Assembly (NCBI RefSeq): GCF_021018805.1
Contig: NC_086251.1
Location: 18,023,098-18,087,097 of the forward strand
Direction: 5' to 3'
Source of the DNA: Prinia subflava
Lineage: Eukaryota; Chordata; Aves; Passeriformes; Cisticolidae
DNA: 64,000 nucleotides
Below are positions 1-15,099 of this stretch, one piece after another. The position numbers and the translations under genes are program-made. The notes under the pieces are model-generated. The model did no database searches. It was given only the letters and a program-made list of their open reading frames with translations, and was not told the DNA's origin. How positions within the stretch are numbered: the first letter of the stretch is position 1; each line of letters opens with the position of its first letter.

Positions 1-3000
1 TTTCAGCTATCTGTAAAACAGGAATAACCTGACTCTAGTCATGCCATAAAGTTAATAATGTAATAAATAATCTGCAGCAGGCATTTGAATACCAAACCCA
101 ACCTGGAAGATGAAGCCCTTGTACAGAATCTGAGACACTGAATGGAGTTTCCAATCTGGGAGAGGGAGAGGAACCTTCCTGGCACTTAGAGGTACAACTG
201 AGGTTGGTCAAGAAGCAACAGAAAGGACAAGTACATCTTGCACTGGCCTAGAGCAGGCAACTGGTGAAACTGTAGGAGTCTCCCTCTGTGTGCTCTGGCA
301 CAAACCAAGTAGTTGCAATAGTGTTTAATAAGAAAGTAATAAAGAACTTGGGTTTTTCAAACCAGTGTTTCCCGGGGCCACGGTTTGTGCATATAATTAA
401 TTGCAGTTTCAGTCACTGTCTTCTGCCCACAAGCACCTGCTTGTGCTGGAGTGCAGGCATCAGCAAACAGCTGAGGCTGCAGGAGAGGAGCCACTGAAAC
501 ATCCCTGTGCTTTTCACACCATTGAAATGCCAATGAATGCCACAGCAGCTTTAGTTCCTGTTTTAAACAGGAGATCACAAGGATGGCAAGTCACTAAACT
601 CTGCAACTCAAAATTTTTCATGCAAGAGCAAATTCAAATGTTTCCAGCAAGCTGCACCTGATTTGGTCCAAATGATGCCTTTAAAAGTCCAAGGGAGAGA
701 CAGGCATTTTATCATTGTTTAGCTTCCTATTATTGCTGGTGCAAGGGGAAAGACACTGCTCTGTAGCCAGAGGCCACTGCCATGTAATCTGTTCTTAGCA
801 CAGCAACAGCTGAATTACTTGTGCATCAGGTCCCCAGGTTTGTTTAAATAAAGTACATCACAACAAGCTCAGAGACACAGGTTCAAAATGTTAAGCTGCA
901 GCTGTGCAGTTTCTTGGCTCATTTAGAGGATGAAGCCAGTAGCAGAGCCAACACCTTATTCATGCTGTCTGTATGGCACCTGAGCACAGGTACTTCCCAG
1001 TGAGATATCCAAGACCTCCTTAAAAAACCCTCAATCTTCTTTATTTTTAGTGAAACTAGGGGTAAAAGCTTTAAATATGAATTCTTGACTCGTTGCTTCT
1101 TGTCTCAAAGGAGTTTGAATGCTGCAGCAGACATGGGGAAAGGCCTGGGCGAAACTAGGCAGGAAAATCAAATCAATTGCTTACTCAGAAGCCTGACACT
1201 GCAAAGTAACTACCATGTTATTATGTCAATTCTTCTTAACCATTATGGATTTTGGTGACAAAAGCCACACCAGCTTTCCACACACATGGTCCTGATTTGC
1301 TCCTTTCCTTCCTGTCCCAGTAAATGGTAATTTTAGCTTGATCTCTAGTGGCCTCAGGAGCACACCTGTACCAGGGTGTGAAGACTCCTCTGCATTATGC
1401 TCATGTATTGAAATCCCATGCACACTGAATCCAGGCCAGCAGAAAAGGGAAATACTCCTTTCAAACTTGTGCTTATGTCGAGCATATTTCCAGGCTATCT
1501 GTATTCAGCCTCCTTACCTTTTGTTTTCTTTTTAAATTTTAAAATAGATAATCACTTTCATTTGTCCTCAACAGTCATCAGTATAGCCTCAGATAAGCCA
1601 AATGGGAAGGATGCTAATTAACATGATACATGCTGTTGAGCCGTTGTTTGCCAAGAGACATGAGAGGTGGGCTGCACTGTGTGTGGAGTGCTAACAACCT
1701 GTTATCTCCAGCTACTGGAGACCCAGAAGAGAGCACAAGCCCCTCCTGCCCGGGATGCACACGTCAATAGAGCTTTAGATCCCATTAACTGCCACAAAGG
1801 CTTCAGCACTGCAGAGGCAAGGGAGAGCAGGGAGACAAGGCACTTCCCCCGTAGGAACGAATGACCCCGTGTGATTAGGCACCAGGAACAGTGACATTGG
1901 ACACATAATCCTTTGCAGACACTGCAGGCTGGAAAAGGAGAAGCCAGCACTTTGCTCACAGAGATGAAGAACTTGGCCATTTGCCCACTGAGCCATTTGC
2001 TGCAGTCATCCCATGGGATCAAACTTGGCTTCAATTATTTACCACACTCATTTACTTAGCTTAAAGGTGAATGAGAGCATTCAAATAAGAGAGAGCACTA
2101 CTAAAAGATGAGAGGAGGAGGGATAACTAAGGCAAATCATGCCCTGTGCTCCCACTGTGTAAGAGAAGATGAACGAGGCCCCCACACCATGTAAACCTGG
2201 GCTATCTGCAAATCCATTTATCCAGTTAACCTAATTTCCTCATACATTCATGACTCTGGTAGAAAAATACAGATTTGTCTATTGCTGTAAGATAAAAACA
2301 ACTCTGCAAACATCAAAACAATGACACCCCCTCTGTGTCAGGCCTCTGGTGTCACCTGAGCCTTGCTGGGGCCATGGGGAAGGCTCTAGGCTCCTATGGT
2401 TATTCACAGGCCCGGGCATTGCCACCTCTGGTGTCAGAGCTGCTCTGCTGAACACAGACCCCAGCTCCACCCGCACCAGTAACAACTGGGCAAGCTGCAA
2501 AGCTGCTGGGGGAGAGGGCTGGCTGATTTCCTCAGGGGTGGAAATTTTCCCGATTCCTTAGAACAAGGAAAACAAATGTCTGCTGCTAAGCCATCCTTCT
2601 CTGAGCTGGAACTAAAAGACCCATTTAAAAAACAAACCAAACCCAACCCACTGAAGGGTTAAAATTTGCTACTCTGCCTGGAGAAACTTGTCTGGAGAGA
2701 ATGATTCTGTGGAAACAGATTGAAAGAGCTGTGTCTTCCTAGATCCAGGGAACGTCAATCCTTAGGGGAAAGTGAGGTTTGCACACAGCCTGCTTTATTA
2801 TTCTTAAGATAAGCTTTCTCTGAAATTAACTTACTTTAAATAAATAATGCTGTGAGGAGAACTACCATCATCCTTGGAGGGAACAGAGCAGCAGGCAAAG
2901 TCAAGTGCACTCCAATGGGCTTCATTCCTGAGGCAGTGTGGTCTCTGCTCAGCCTGGAAGTAGGAAAAGTGCAAGAACACACCCCCCTTGAGAGAGAGGG

Positions 3001-4959
3001 CAGCACAAATCCAAAATCCAGGAAGAACAGTGGGCTTTGGGGAACAGCTGGCTACCTGGCAGAAACTCAACAAAACCAGGAGCTGCCTGGCCAAAGACAG
3101 AGAAGGGGATGATCCCCTTACCTATCTTTTCTTCCTTGAAAAATTATTTTTTTCTTCCAATCATATGGATGCATACTTGGAAGAACAAAGGGTATGCTCA
3201 TCAGCTGGCAGCAATCTTCCTGCCAATGGAATTGCTCACATTTATGCAATCTGGCATCCTCATGGGGTTCTCCAGTGGCTTGGACCCATGTTCCTATGAG
3301 GGCACATGCCAGCTTGGAAATCATTCCCTCTCCAAACCCACAACCCTGACACCACGGGTGTTCTGACCTTCAGCAACTGGAATTACGGGGTTTAATCCCC
3401 AGGTAAGCTTTTCAGTGATGATATCACAAACTGGTAAACAAAATGTTGTGGAAAGCTGGTAAATAACCAAAGGAACAGAAGTGAATAACTGCTATTAAAT
3501 GCCTCCCTTGTTTTAATGAAACAAACAATTGCAGCTCTTCAATGTACTGCACTGAAAGCAGATTTAATAGTGAATTGAATGATTTGGGACTCAGTCACTG
3601 CAAATGAATAAACTACATGGAGATTGCTTTCCATAATAACAGAAAAAAGGCAAATAAACAAACTGCCAGTCACAATTATATGGCACCAAATGCAAGTTTC
3701 CAACACTCTCTGCTTCCAATAATGTCAGAACAAAGGCACATTTCTCACTGGAAGTCAGCTGAGTTGAATGAGGAAGGAAATATGGTTGATACCCCATATG
3801 TTACACAGAGATAAGTGACAGTGCCTTCACCCAGTGAGAGACTGGATGTTCCACACAGGACAGAACTGCCCACAAAAAGTGGCTTTTACCAAAGGAGCAG
3901 CAGCCACCCTGCTAAGTGGCACCAAAGGTGCTGTGTTCTCAAACAGGCAGTGTTTGAGCTGAGGAGCTCAAAGGAGTCTCTGCCACGTGCCAGAGACCCC
4001 CCTAGGAATGGCACCAAGGTGCTGGAAGCAAACCAGGCAGGCCCAACCACTGTCCATGGTGGGCTGGTTAGTTCAGGAACAGCCTCTGTGAGCTATCCCT
4101 TGGAGATGAGCAGAAATCCAAGTGGAAGATTAGACCTGCCACATGCGACAACAGTCCCAAGAACACCTGTGAGGATGCTCCTCGGCTGCCTCTGGCTTAT
4201 GTTGAATTTATCGTTCAGGCTTCTACCTTCCAAAACGAGCCTCTCTTTCCTAATTAAGAGACTGACTTTTTGCAAAAGAGAAGCATTAATCCCAAGTCTC
4301 TCCTTAAGAGTGGAAACTGTCTGCTCCCTCTCATCCCCCTTGGATTTTCTGATGTTCAATAACACCACCTGTAAATAGCTCCAAGACATTTTTTCCCACA
4401 GAGCCTCTCAACCTACCTAAATTTAGGAGTTTTGACACCTCTGAAGAGCTCAAATTTGACTGAAATTTGCTATCAGTGTCAGGGGTTATGGGGGCACAAG
4501 AGGAAAGAAGAAGCCACTGCAGGCACATTGAATGTATTTTAAAAAGTAAAATTTACAAAAAAACCTCAATTATTAAAAACAGAGCACTCGTTCAGTGGGC
4601 TTTTTAGTGGGCTTTTGATCCAAAGTTATTTGGTATTTTTCTGATGCTATGGAAGGAAGCATAAAAATCACTACTAATGAAATTTTGCAGATACCACACA
4701 AAACTTGCCAGGCATTAAAGAATCTGCTGATATCACTTGTCCTGCTTGGCTGCAGAGCCTCAGGGCTTATCTAGACAAATAAGCCATCAGAAAGCCAGGA
4801 AAGACATGTGAGGTCAGACTGCAAGACTGGAAACTATTCTGGAAAGCAGGAAACCTGTGGAAGGACTGAGGGAATGAGATGAACATGCTCTGAGAGCAAT
4901 ATTCCCAGCTACAGAGGAAACAGCCAGGGGTTTATTCAGCACCAGCTGCATAAAGGCAG

Positions 4960-5395
4960 ATTGTTGTCACTACCTCTGCACTACAGGACTGATGCCCATG
5001 TTTGCAAAAATCTACTCAAAACTTGAAAAGATTCCAGAGAAGATCTACAACAAAAAGCCATCACTGAGAAGTGTGCTTTCCTTCTCCTGACTAACATTCT
5101 TGGAAAAACTAAATAGAGTGACAAGGTCAAAAGGCAGTATAATTGCAATCTTCAGGTACCCACATGGAGCAGCAGTTCTCAACAGCACACAGCACTTTAT
5201 TCTATCACAAAAAGACATAATGAGAATTAATGCTTAGAACTTTTAAGACAGAAAAAGACAAGACAGAATCAAGGCATAATTTTGGCCCCGATGCAAAAAT
5301 AAATCCTTGGAACAAATAACTGAGGAATGCAGTCAATGATGCCTTTAAACCAAGACTCAAGAATTTTGTAAAATTACACTCAGATGTATAATTAG
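4960..5395 (+). mobile_element. Ancient CR1/L3-like LINE 3' region
   Basis: A diverged plus-strand copy can be followed through several landmark segments: AACTAAATAGAGTGACAAGG near 5107, a TCTTCAGGTACCCACATGG block near 5150, the GACATAATGAGAATTAATGC block near 5214, GGAACAAATAACTGAGGAAT near 5308, and AACCAAGACTCAAGAATTTT near 5348. These fit the 3' part of old amniote CR1/L3-type elements. Many substitutions imply an insertion much older than the LTR. Boundaries are approximate. Confidence 0.68.
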
Positions 5396-6507
5396 TTTGA
5401 TGACAAGAATACTGATTGAAACACTATGGACCACAGAGGACTGTAATTGTTTCATCTGCTCTTAACATGTACAAGCAGGCCCAGCAGGCCACAAGTTTTC
5501 CATGGATAGGGACTGGGTTATTCATGCCAGATTGTGTCACCTATGCCCTGCACTTTGACCTTTGCTTCAAATCCATCCTGAAAGAACAGCTGGCAGCAAA
5601 CACATCAGTCTCTCTAGCACACCTCATCCTGGGACCGAGGCACTGCTCCTTTTGAACTGGTGCTTGTGATCTGGGGCACAAATTCTCCTCAGTCACAGCC
5701 CGAGATATCTCAGTGAGCTCTGTATCTGCCAAATGCACATCTCCCTTGTCCATGTCCACACTGACTGTCCTCTGGGAGCCGTGGCATCCAAGATACAGAG
5801 GCCAGCTGCTGCACAGCCCCCACATGCAGCAGGCTCACGTGCCCTGCAGCACTTTCATGGCATTTATCTCAGAGGCTGATTTCAGTGGCTTCCCTGGTTC
5901 CAGTGTGGGACCTGCACGCCCTCAGCCCCCAGGACTGTGGCTGCAGGGACAGGCCAAGCCTGAGGGGTCACAGGTGAGCAGCTCCAGGATGTGCTCCCTT
6001 AACTCCCCTGGGACAAGCAAGCACATTTGAGTCCCTCTTATATAAAAGTCAGGGCTCCAAGAGAAACAGCAAAAGGTGCCTTCAGTTTAACTTTTAGCAA
6101 TGAACGCCCCATGATTATTCTGCAGTCTAAACAATTGAGGTCTTTTGGCTCTTTTAATGTCATAGGAACACTCTGTCCCTTACCTGTCCTGCCAGCTGCT
6201 TCCCTGAGAATTTGCAGCACTGGCTTGGCAGGGCGTGGGATCACCAGGACCCTCTCCAGACCATACCCAATTAATGCTCATAAAATCAGCAGATTAATGC
6301 TGGAAAAGGCAGTATTTGCAAGAATGAAAATCTGTTTGAGACCAGTTCTGCTGTTTATTCATCATTGATCATTTTCCTGTAACACATTTTCTTCCTTCTG
6401 TCAGGGGAGTGCAAAACAGCCTGTTTAGTTTGGGATGACAAACAGCAGAACCTAAATATTAAATAGTAAAGAGTCAGAGAATGCTTTTTGAAAAACCTGT
6501 AAGTAAC

Positions 6508-6548
6508 AAAAAAAACCCCCCAAAAAACAAAAAAAACCAAACCAAATT
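6508..6548 (+). repeat. A/C-rich low-complexity tract
   Basis: A run of A with CCCCCC and CCAAACC interruptions. It is one of several similar tracts in the window. Confidence 0.85.
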
Positions 6549-7130
6549 AACCCAGCAGCATGAAATAAATTGTAGGGTGGGATTATTCTGCACAAGTCAC
6601 TAAATCCGAAGGAGCAACCTTGTACTTTTACCAATACTAGCAGCTTTTAGGGTACTTTGAGGAGTGCCATAATACTGGCATGAGAGTTTGTAAAATATTC
6701 CAGATACTGAATCCAGCAGCTTTAGTTTAGAATTTTGGCCTTTACTACAAAAGAATTTATTATAAGATGTTGAGGCCTTGTGATTTATGCTAAAAGTTTT
6801 AAAATACTAAAAATCAAAAGGCAAGTCCCCTTCCCTCAGTAAAAAGAAAGAGCTGTATCTGTCATTCTGCCTCGCTGCCATTGTTATCTTGCATGATTTC
6901 ATCCAGGGAAGGCTGGCAGCTTCCCAGCTCTGGTGAAACTCTGGCTCAGCTCCATGGGCTGATGACAGGACTATTTAACAGATGCTGTTGCTATTCAGAC
7001 TATTTACACTCGTTCAGAATCTCACAAAATAACAAGTACTGGACATACAGTGCCATCACCTGAGCATCAAAATGCACTTACAAAAATTCAAAAATTACTA
7101 AAAACCAGTTCCTTCTTATGATATGCTTCT

Positions 7131-7166
7131 GTTTTTTTGGTTGTTGGTTTTTCTTTTTTCCCCCCA
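7131..7166 (+). repeat. T/G-rich low-complexity tract
   Basis: A run of TTTTTTTGGTTGTTGG type ending in CCCCCC; on the minus strand it resembles the A/C-rich tracts. Confidence 0.8.
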
Positions 7167-7533
7167 ATCAGATTCTATTCAAATCCCTTTATTTTTCACA
7201 GAGCATGATCACTTTAACAGGAGGCAGTGACCAAATCCCCTCTGCTGTGCACCTGTGACGAGCAGGAGCTCTCAAGTGGTCACACAAGGACTGCTCCACT
7301 GTGCCACAATCTGACAACAGATGGGCAGGTCTTTGCTAGGCCAACTTTCACCTTTGTTGGGCTTGACTGCTGCAAAATACAACAGTCAAAAAAACTGTTA
7401 GAATCTCTTCAGCTATGATAGCTTTTCCAGAACAGAAAAGAGAGATCCAGGATCAGGTGTTTTTCCCTATTCCTATACTTCTTGACATAGTGTTGCTGAA
7501 ATTTTTGCCATCACATCTGTGAAGACAAATGGA

Positions 7534-7611
7534 AGAAAACAAACAACAAACCCCCCCAAAAAACCCCATCACCAACAAAACAAGAAGAAAAACACAACAA
7601 CAACAAAACCA
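7534..7611 (+). repeat. A/C-rich low-complexity tract
   Basis: About 78 bp almost free of T, with AACAAACAACAAACCCCCCC followed by CAACAACAACAAAACC. This is the longest A/C tract in the window. Confidence 0.88.
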
Positions 7612-9467
7612 CTGGCTCCAATTAACTTTCTAATCAACACAGAAAACATGCTGACTGTAATTTCAGAAGACTATTCAATCTAGCATTGCTTTGGGATATG
7701 AAAACTTAACATACTCTTTTGAGTGCTGCTCAGGTCACTGGCCAGAGTCCCTGTCTCTGAATTTTGGAAAATGTGGAAGTCACCACCAGAGCTAACAACG
7801 GTGAAACCCATCAGCATCATTTGAAGTGCTGCAGCATATTAAGAGTGAAAAGCACAACTCTCAAACCCCATTGTGTCAAAAGATCGAGTGGCAGCAACTC
7901 TGACAGGAGGAACGACCCAGGGATCACCAAGACAGAACGTGGAACATGAATCTCACAGGAGTCAGAGTGCCCCTGCAGGGTGAAAAGCTTTGGGAAACTG
8001 GCTGTGGGACACCACAGGCAATCATGGCAGTGCAGAAATTTCCACTGAAGGAGAAATGTGCCAGTGCTCTCTGCTGCCGGCACAGCCAGGGCTCACCAGC
8101 ACCACCGGGAGATTCGCAGAACTACGGAGGGCTCCAAGAGCACCGCAGCAAGCCTTGGGACAGGGACTGGACTCCAACTGCTCTGAAGCTGCAAAGCCAC
8201 ATCCCCACGCACAGACTTCACTGAGCACTAAGGATTTCTTTGCTAACTTCACATTAGTGGTATCACTGGCCTTACAGCCACATGCACACAAGAAATCTGT
8301 GAAAGAAACATTCAGTCCAGAATGCCAAATGCTGTAATCTGGAGGCTGAGCAATGAAGAACAGTATCTCTCTTGCCAAAAGGAATGCCTCATCACGTAGA
8401 CAAACAATTTGTTGAAAGACAAATGTGCCACAGACAATCTAATCTTGGGAACAGAGCTGCAACCATGCAAATCAGAAGTAAGAGATATTCAGCTTTTGCA
8501 TAAAGCAGCTTCGCAGATGAAAAATGACACCCAGCATACATGGAGTAAATGAGAGTACTGAAACAAGCTTCAATTACCAACCTCATTGTGCTCACCATTC
8601 CTTCTACCACGTAAACAGGACAACAGAAATGCTCAGATTAATCAGCCAGGGCTGAATTTGTTCCCACTAAGATAACTCACACCGACACATGGGGAAGAAA
8701 AATAAAATCATTTAACAAATTAGAAAACAATAGTGCAAAACTGGAGGAAGTTGTGTGGTCACTGGAGTACTGTTTCACAACAAATACTTGAGTGCACAAA
8801 ACCACACACCATTTCTGAAACACCCAACGTAATTGTTAATACCAGAAAAGATGAACCCAAATTTTGATGAGAAAAGGGTTCATTTGCAGGGTCAATTCAA
8901 ATAAAATGAACAGATTGGAGAAGTCATCTAGAGGCAAGATTATTAAAGCAGTAGAAGCACTCTCTGCTCACCCATCCTCTTTTTTGGGAAGAGCTTTAAC
9001 GACTTCTATCCCCTTGGATTTGAGGGGAAAGAAAGGACAGAATCAATAGGATAACCATGGCTCTTCTGGCTATTTTAGATAGATTTATAACCATTTGCAA
9101 ATTGCATTAAACATCTGGAATTTAGGACAGGAAACTTTTAATTTTCTTTCACAAGCCTAATTAACTAAATGAATATGCTCCAAGCAAGAGCAAATCCCCC
9201 ACGTGCATTTTTGAGAAAACCAATTCTCCTGAAACTGCAAACAGCACCAGGCATCCTCTTCTACACAGGCAAAGTGGGGGCCAAAAGGGACATTTTAAGT
9301 CTGCAAAGGAACTTGGGGTTATAAAAATATAACCTCATTTAAAAACACAATAGCTGAGAGCTTCAGGGTATCATTTTTGTCCACAGCAGACAAGCAGTCT
9401 GAGTAGTTTGGTAATGAGGACACAAGATTGGGAAGTGGGATTAGAAACCATCATTCAAACCAATGGG

Positions 9468-9500
9468 AAAAAAAAAAAAAAAACCAAAACCCAAACAGAC
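9468..9500 (+). repeat. Poly-A run passing into A/C-rich sequence
   Basis: Sixteen A residues (9468-9483) are followed by CCAAAACCCAAACAG. Confidence 0.85.
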
Positions 9501-12500
9501 AAGAAGCAGACTGGCACTCAGAAAAACTAGTTGCAGCAGAGATTAATTCTTTTCTGCAGGAGCATGTCACCCACCCCACTACACACCAGTAAGAGAAAGC
9601 TCTGGCAGCAAGAGACAAATTGCTATTTGCTATTACTCTCATAATAATGCCTACAGAGCCACCTCTGTTTTGCCCTGATACATAATTTATAGAGGGGAGA
9701 AAAATGCCACCCTTGAAATTACTTTGGCCCTGTAGTTTTTAACTGTCAGAGATGATTTCTTTGAGATCTAATTCGTGATTTGCAGGCTTCATTAAGTTTT
9801 CGCAAGTAATTTTAAACTTAAATCACCATTGGCAAATCCATCATTTATTGATAGAAACATTAGGACTCTAATGCAGTGTGACTTGTGATGAAACAAGATA
9901 GGAAGGGATTAGGGTGGAAAGAAGGGCTCCTTTTTGCCACAAGACTATTTCGTCAGGAGAAAAAAAATCAGAGAGGGAAAAAATTAGTTTTTCTCTCTCC
10001 TGTCACTTTGAATGATCCATGAAGAGTTTTTTAAGTTGTTAAAATTATTTTCTAAAACTTCGGTAAGGCAATACAGCTAATCTCAAGAAGAAGTGTAAGG
10101 AGTAAACTTTCTTTTTTACAGAGATATAGTAAGGATGGGGTGCAGTAGAACTCCATCCTATGAAAGACAAGGAATAAACAAAAGCATTCCAAAGAAAATA
10201 AAACACAACAGAGAAGCCCAGATATTTCATCCCTCACCAAACTGAATCCCATTACTGGGACTTGATCTACTTGAGGACAAGTTGAAACAGCAGAAAGATG
10301 ATGACTCTATTTTGGTTCATATTTAAGGATTTAGTGTGTAGTTATTCCAAACTTCACCAAGTAGATTGTTTCCAAACCAACAGCATCCAAGCACACTTTT
10401 CAGGGGCCTGCATCTATCTGATCCTACCACAAAGAATCCCCTTCATGCTTTGCAGCCCTCTTCCTTCAGTGCATCTTTCCACACAGACAGGAATTTATTT
10501 CTTTTTATATCCCAGATCGTGGTTTTGTTCACTGCGCTTTATTTGCCATACCAGTGTTCCCCTTGTCCAGCAATTACTGCTTCTGGCCACCCATTTTGAA
10601 CGGATGTGCTCAATAAAGCATTTCACACACAAGGGACATCAGTGCAGCTCCCAAAGAAAACACAGCTCCAAAGGAGGTGCAAAGCACTCTTCTCATGAAA
10701 GGTGGGTGATGCACAAGCAGAAGTCCCTGCATCTTCTTACCTGTGGCAAAGGGAGGCTGTGCCACAAGAATTAACATTTCCCGCCCACATTAAAAATAAG
10801 AAAAAGGGATGAAACAGAGCTAGAACTCCCTACAGCGCAACACTGTGCAACAACATGAAAAATTAGGAATATTTGGTACAATTTAAGAAGAGGATAACAG
10901 GGTTGCTCTGTTTGGGAGATGCTCTCTGACTTCATTGAGGTTGTTTCACTCATGAAATGACTGGCCGGCTGCTAAGCCAGATTTTACCTATTTTAGAATA
11001 ACCACCCTCATCACTTTGAGCTGTGTGGGTATTCCTGTGACTTTCTCATTTATTTTTCATATATAAATAATGAATAAGAATATATGAGAATAAGAATATT
11101 AAATAAGCTGACTGTAATGCATTTTAAATAAACCCACTTCTTTTTTTAGCTCTAAATTAAATGCAGAGTAAGCACCTCTCAAATGCTTGTGGCTAAATTT
11201 ACCACTGGGAACTTAATGGGTGTGCTGATGGAACATTTACATGCACCTGTTTTGGCCATAAAGAGAAAAAACGTGCACATTCAATACATCCAGCTTTACA
11301 TCCAGCCTCTCCTCTGCCGTGACTGCCAGCTTAATGTGTACAGATGAAGGATTAAATGGGGAAAACTGGAAGGCTTCAACGTCTGGACTTTTTTACACAA
11401 ACAAACATTTTCAGACACTGTTTAGGCCACCACACAGGAGCTGAGATTTATACAGTTCTGCCATTCACATTTCAATTCTGTTTCAATAAATGCTATTATA
11501 AAGTTTTCAGACTAGTAATAAAAAAGCTATTAATGTGTTTCCTCCACGCTAATCAATTCAATATGGGGATTGTGATGTTAACACTACTTTACATTACTGC
11601 CTTCATAATTTCTCATTCTTCCAATATATAAAATAAACAAAAGGGTTTTGGATTCCTTATAGATTCATTTTTATCTCAAAGTGAAAAGCTGTGTGAGATT
11701 TGTGGCTTCAGACTCATAGCTGGTGATAAGCTTCTCCTTCCTTCTTCTTCTCAAACTAAATATATAAAGAGAGTTTAACAAAATTAATTGCAGCATTCAC
11801 TGTTCATGAATTTCTATGCTTGTGTAATTCATTTCCTTGCAGATAGTGAAGCAAAAGGGGATTCTCTTGCTGCCAAGGTTACGGGATTCATGAGTCAAGC
11901 CTGCTCAGGACTAATGGGGAATAAGTAAAGAATCCCCCTCATCACTCCTTTCACTAGGGGCGAGTTTTTAATCGCTTAAATTTCCTGGGGCCATGGGACT
12001 GCATTCTTCAGGACAGAGGGACAGACAGAACAAATGCAGCCAGGAAAATCCTGAACAGCCATTTCTGCCACAGTCTGTGTAATGTCTAGTAAAAAACATT
12101 ACTCCCAGCTTGGGGACCAATCATATTCATATTCATCTCTAGCAAAGTGTAAAGCCCCTCGCTCAATCCTTTCATCCGCAGCTCCAATCTCCAACCCAGG
12201 CACGGTGCAGCAAAGGCAAAACAGGCTGTGCTCCTTGAGAAAAAGGCAGCAGCATAAAGCCTTCCCTTTCTGCCCCCCTAATCCCAGTGCCCAGAGCTGC
12301 TGCCTGGAGAGGTCAGCAAAGGGGCTCATCCCTGCCCAGGACCATTAATGCAGCCCGGGTGGGTGAGGTGAAGCCACACAGCACTGCAGGTCAGTCTGGT
12401 GCACATCAACAAACTCACTGTCAGGTGCTGAGTACACCTAATGAGAAACAGCTTTATCTGCAGAAAAATACCCACACAGCCACCCTCCCCAGCCCTAAAG

Positions 12501-15099
12501 CCCTTCCTGCATGTTCTGAGACAATCCAGGTCTGAGGAGAGATACTGGTACATCCAGAAAGCAATGAGCACTTCCTGAGTTTTCCTGGATTTTTAAGTTA
12601 CAGAGAAGAAGAACAATTTAATTTCCTACTTCATAAAATGCAATCCATCTTTCATTACCCACTCACTTTTATAAAAATCTGCTGAGATAAAAGTCTTGTT
12701 TAATTTATTCTTCCATGTCAGCCTGAAATAGATGACCAGTTAAGCTGGCAGCTCCTGATAAAACAAAGGGAGTGTTCCAAACCTACACGCTTAATTACAT
12801 GAAGACATTTTTGCCCTCCATGCACAACCCTGTTCCAAAGGGAATATGAGAGGCTCTGCCCCGTGGTCACAGGACCAAAGAGGAGAATGTTAAGATTCAT
12901 TCTCAGCCGGGGAATTCTTCCCTTGTGAAGCAAGCTGCTGCAGTGGGCAGTGCCCTGAAGCACGTCCCACCACTGAGCTGCTGCTCAGGGTCACTCCACC
13001 TCAGAGATGACTTGCAAACAGGAGAGGGATTCTGGGCACTCCACATCCCAGATTTTCAGGAACTCTCAAAATTCAAGCCTCCCTGAATTATCTCCAAGCA
13101 GGTCAACAAGGGAGAGACACCCAAATCACTCTCAGCTTAAAAACACCTTTTTATTAGGTAGGATGTAGTTAAGTATCTGCCAAATATAATTTTCCCTCAG
13201 CATTAATGTTTCTCTTTATCAGACTCCACCAATTTAAAGAGCACCTAAAAATTGCTTAAAAACAACCTTTGTAACAAGTGTCAAATGCTTGCTTTCTTGA
13301 CTCCACTTAAATCTGTTCAGTCAGAAAAAAAGTTATCAGCTTGCAACCTAAAATTCCCACTGGGAAACTGTTTCAAGGACTGAAGGTGAAGTGATGGGCA
13401 AGTCAGAATTGACATGGGGACTTCTCAACGTCCTCTTCTCCTGGAAGGTTAGAGCAACTGGGGCATTGAAGCTTTCAGAGATCACAAACTTGATCCTCTT
13501 AATTCACACTATTTAAATTGTGGATTCATGGTGCTAAGCTGAACAAGGCAAACAGTCTTTGAGGAGAAAGAGAATAATTCTGTGACTGAAAAAACATGCT
13601 TCAAGTACTGCATCTCATCAGCTCTGTTTCTCAGTCCCTAAATGTGCCACTTTTCAAAAGAAAATCTATATAGAACAGGACTACTCAACACTTCTCTGAT
13701 AAATTAATCTCCTCAAGAAAAGTTTATATGCAAAAATACTGAGGAAGAGTAATACTGGAATCCTTCAATTTAATATGCCATTAAAAAAAAAGAGATTAAT
13801 GAGATGTATCAACTCCAAACATAAAAGCTGTGCAATAGATGAGGACTTACCACGTGACCCTTACAGGCTCTACCACTGCATGGCATCCTGCTGAGGCCAG
13901 AAAAAGGCTCCACACACAGTCTGTGATTTAAAATATGTTATTTATCTGCACTGAAGCTGCTTCACAAAGACATGTGAAAGAGGTTCACATGGCCACCTCC
14001 AAACCTGGCTGTTGGCACCTACCCCATACACAGGACATAGCAGGGACCACACACAGGCAAATTGACACCAGGACACGCCACACATCACTTGAGAGTGTCA
14101 CTCCAGCCCCACAGGGAAGAATAAATCTGCCCCAGGCACACAGCAAACAGGTTCACTCCAAATGGCAGCTACTGCAGCAGGACACTGCTCAAGACACACC
14201 TGGAATGGGTAGGGGAATGCCTTTGGATCAGGAAAGTCTCTCATACCTATTTCTAGATCAAGCAGAGAGTACAGCTGTGCATGTCAGAGCCTGATCCAAT
14301 TCCTCAAAGAGCTACACAGTAATGATGACAGTTCTGAGGTGTCTGAGGAGTGTGCTAGGAGCTGCCCTGGATCATGAGCAAGGAACTTGAGGAATCCAGA
14401 ATCCCACTTCTATGGAGTTTGCATGGTCCCACTAATTATGGGAAAGCAAAAATCCAGATTCTCCATTTCACCATACGGAGCACTAGCAGATGAATACAAA
14501 AATATAACTGTAACCAATCACAAAATCCAGTAAATGAGCATGTAGAAAAAGGATGTATTAAATCCCCAAAAAGTCCAGCTTGATGTGGAATGAAGGCTCT
14601 CTGCTGCCCCCTTAGCCATTTGATATCAAGCATATTCCAGGAATTCCAAGTATTTTTAAAAAGCAATTCCAAGCAATTGACAGTCGAAGACTAACTGGAA
14701 AAGCAGTCATTTCAGTAAGTATCACTGAGGCAAAGCTTTAAGTCATGTTCAGTTTTAACTCAAATATTCTCCTTTGGTTTAATCACTTCAAACTTACAGT
14801 ATGCACCACTGGGCGCATTTTATTATTGGAAAGCTTTTGCCATTATACGCCTTCAACAAATTACCATAAAACCAAAAAAATGAAGTCAAGTGGTTGGGAG
14901 ATATGCAGATTTCAGATACACTCAATTTGCATAATTTTTGTGAAAAGTGGTGACTAGTTGCAGCAGATGCCCAAAATTAATACCCAGAATGAGACAAAAA
15001 GGCTGAAATGGGAGCGTTACCAGATAAATATTTCTGCTCCAGAATCTGTAGTGCCCTGCCAGGCAGTGCTTGGGATGTTGTTTTGCCAGCACAATGATG

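Noticed and set aside
3815..4378. 187-codon plus-strand reading frame
   Set aside because: No recognisable motif; the other strand is also open for about 100 codons here, which fits a chance depletion of stop codons.
4700..4740. Minus-strand NAWQ-like codons, considered as part of the next TSPAN4 exon
   Set aside because: The surrounding codons do not continue as the NVGLTNAW motif and no proper splice sites flank it.
10298..10774. 158-codon plus-strand reading frame
   Set aside because: Translated product shows no domain or repeat structure and the region has no gene context.
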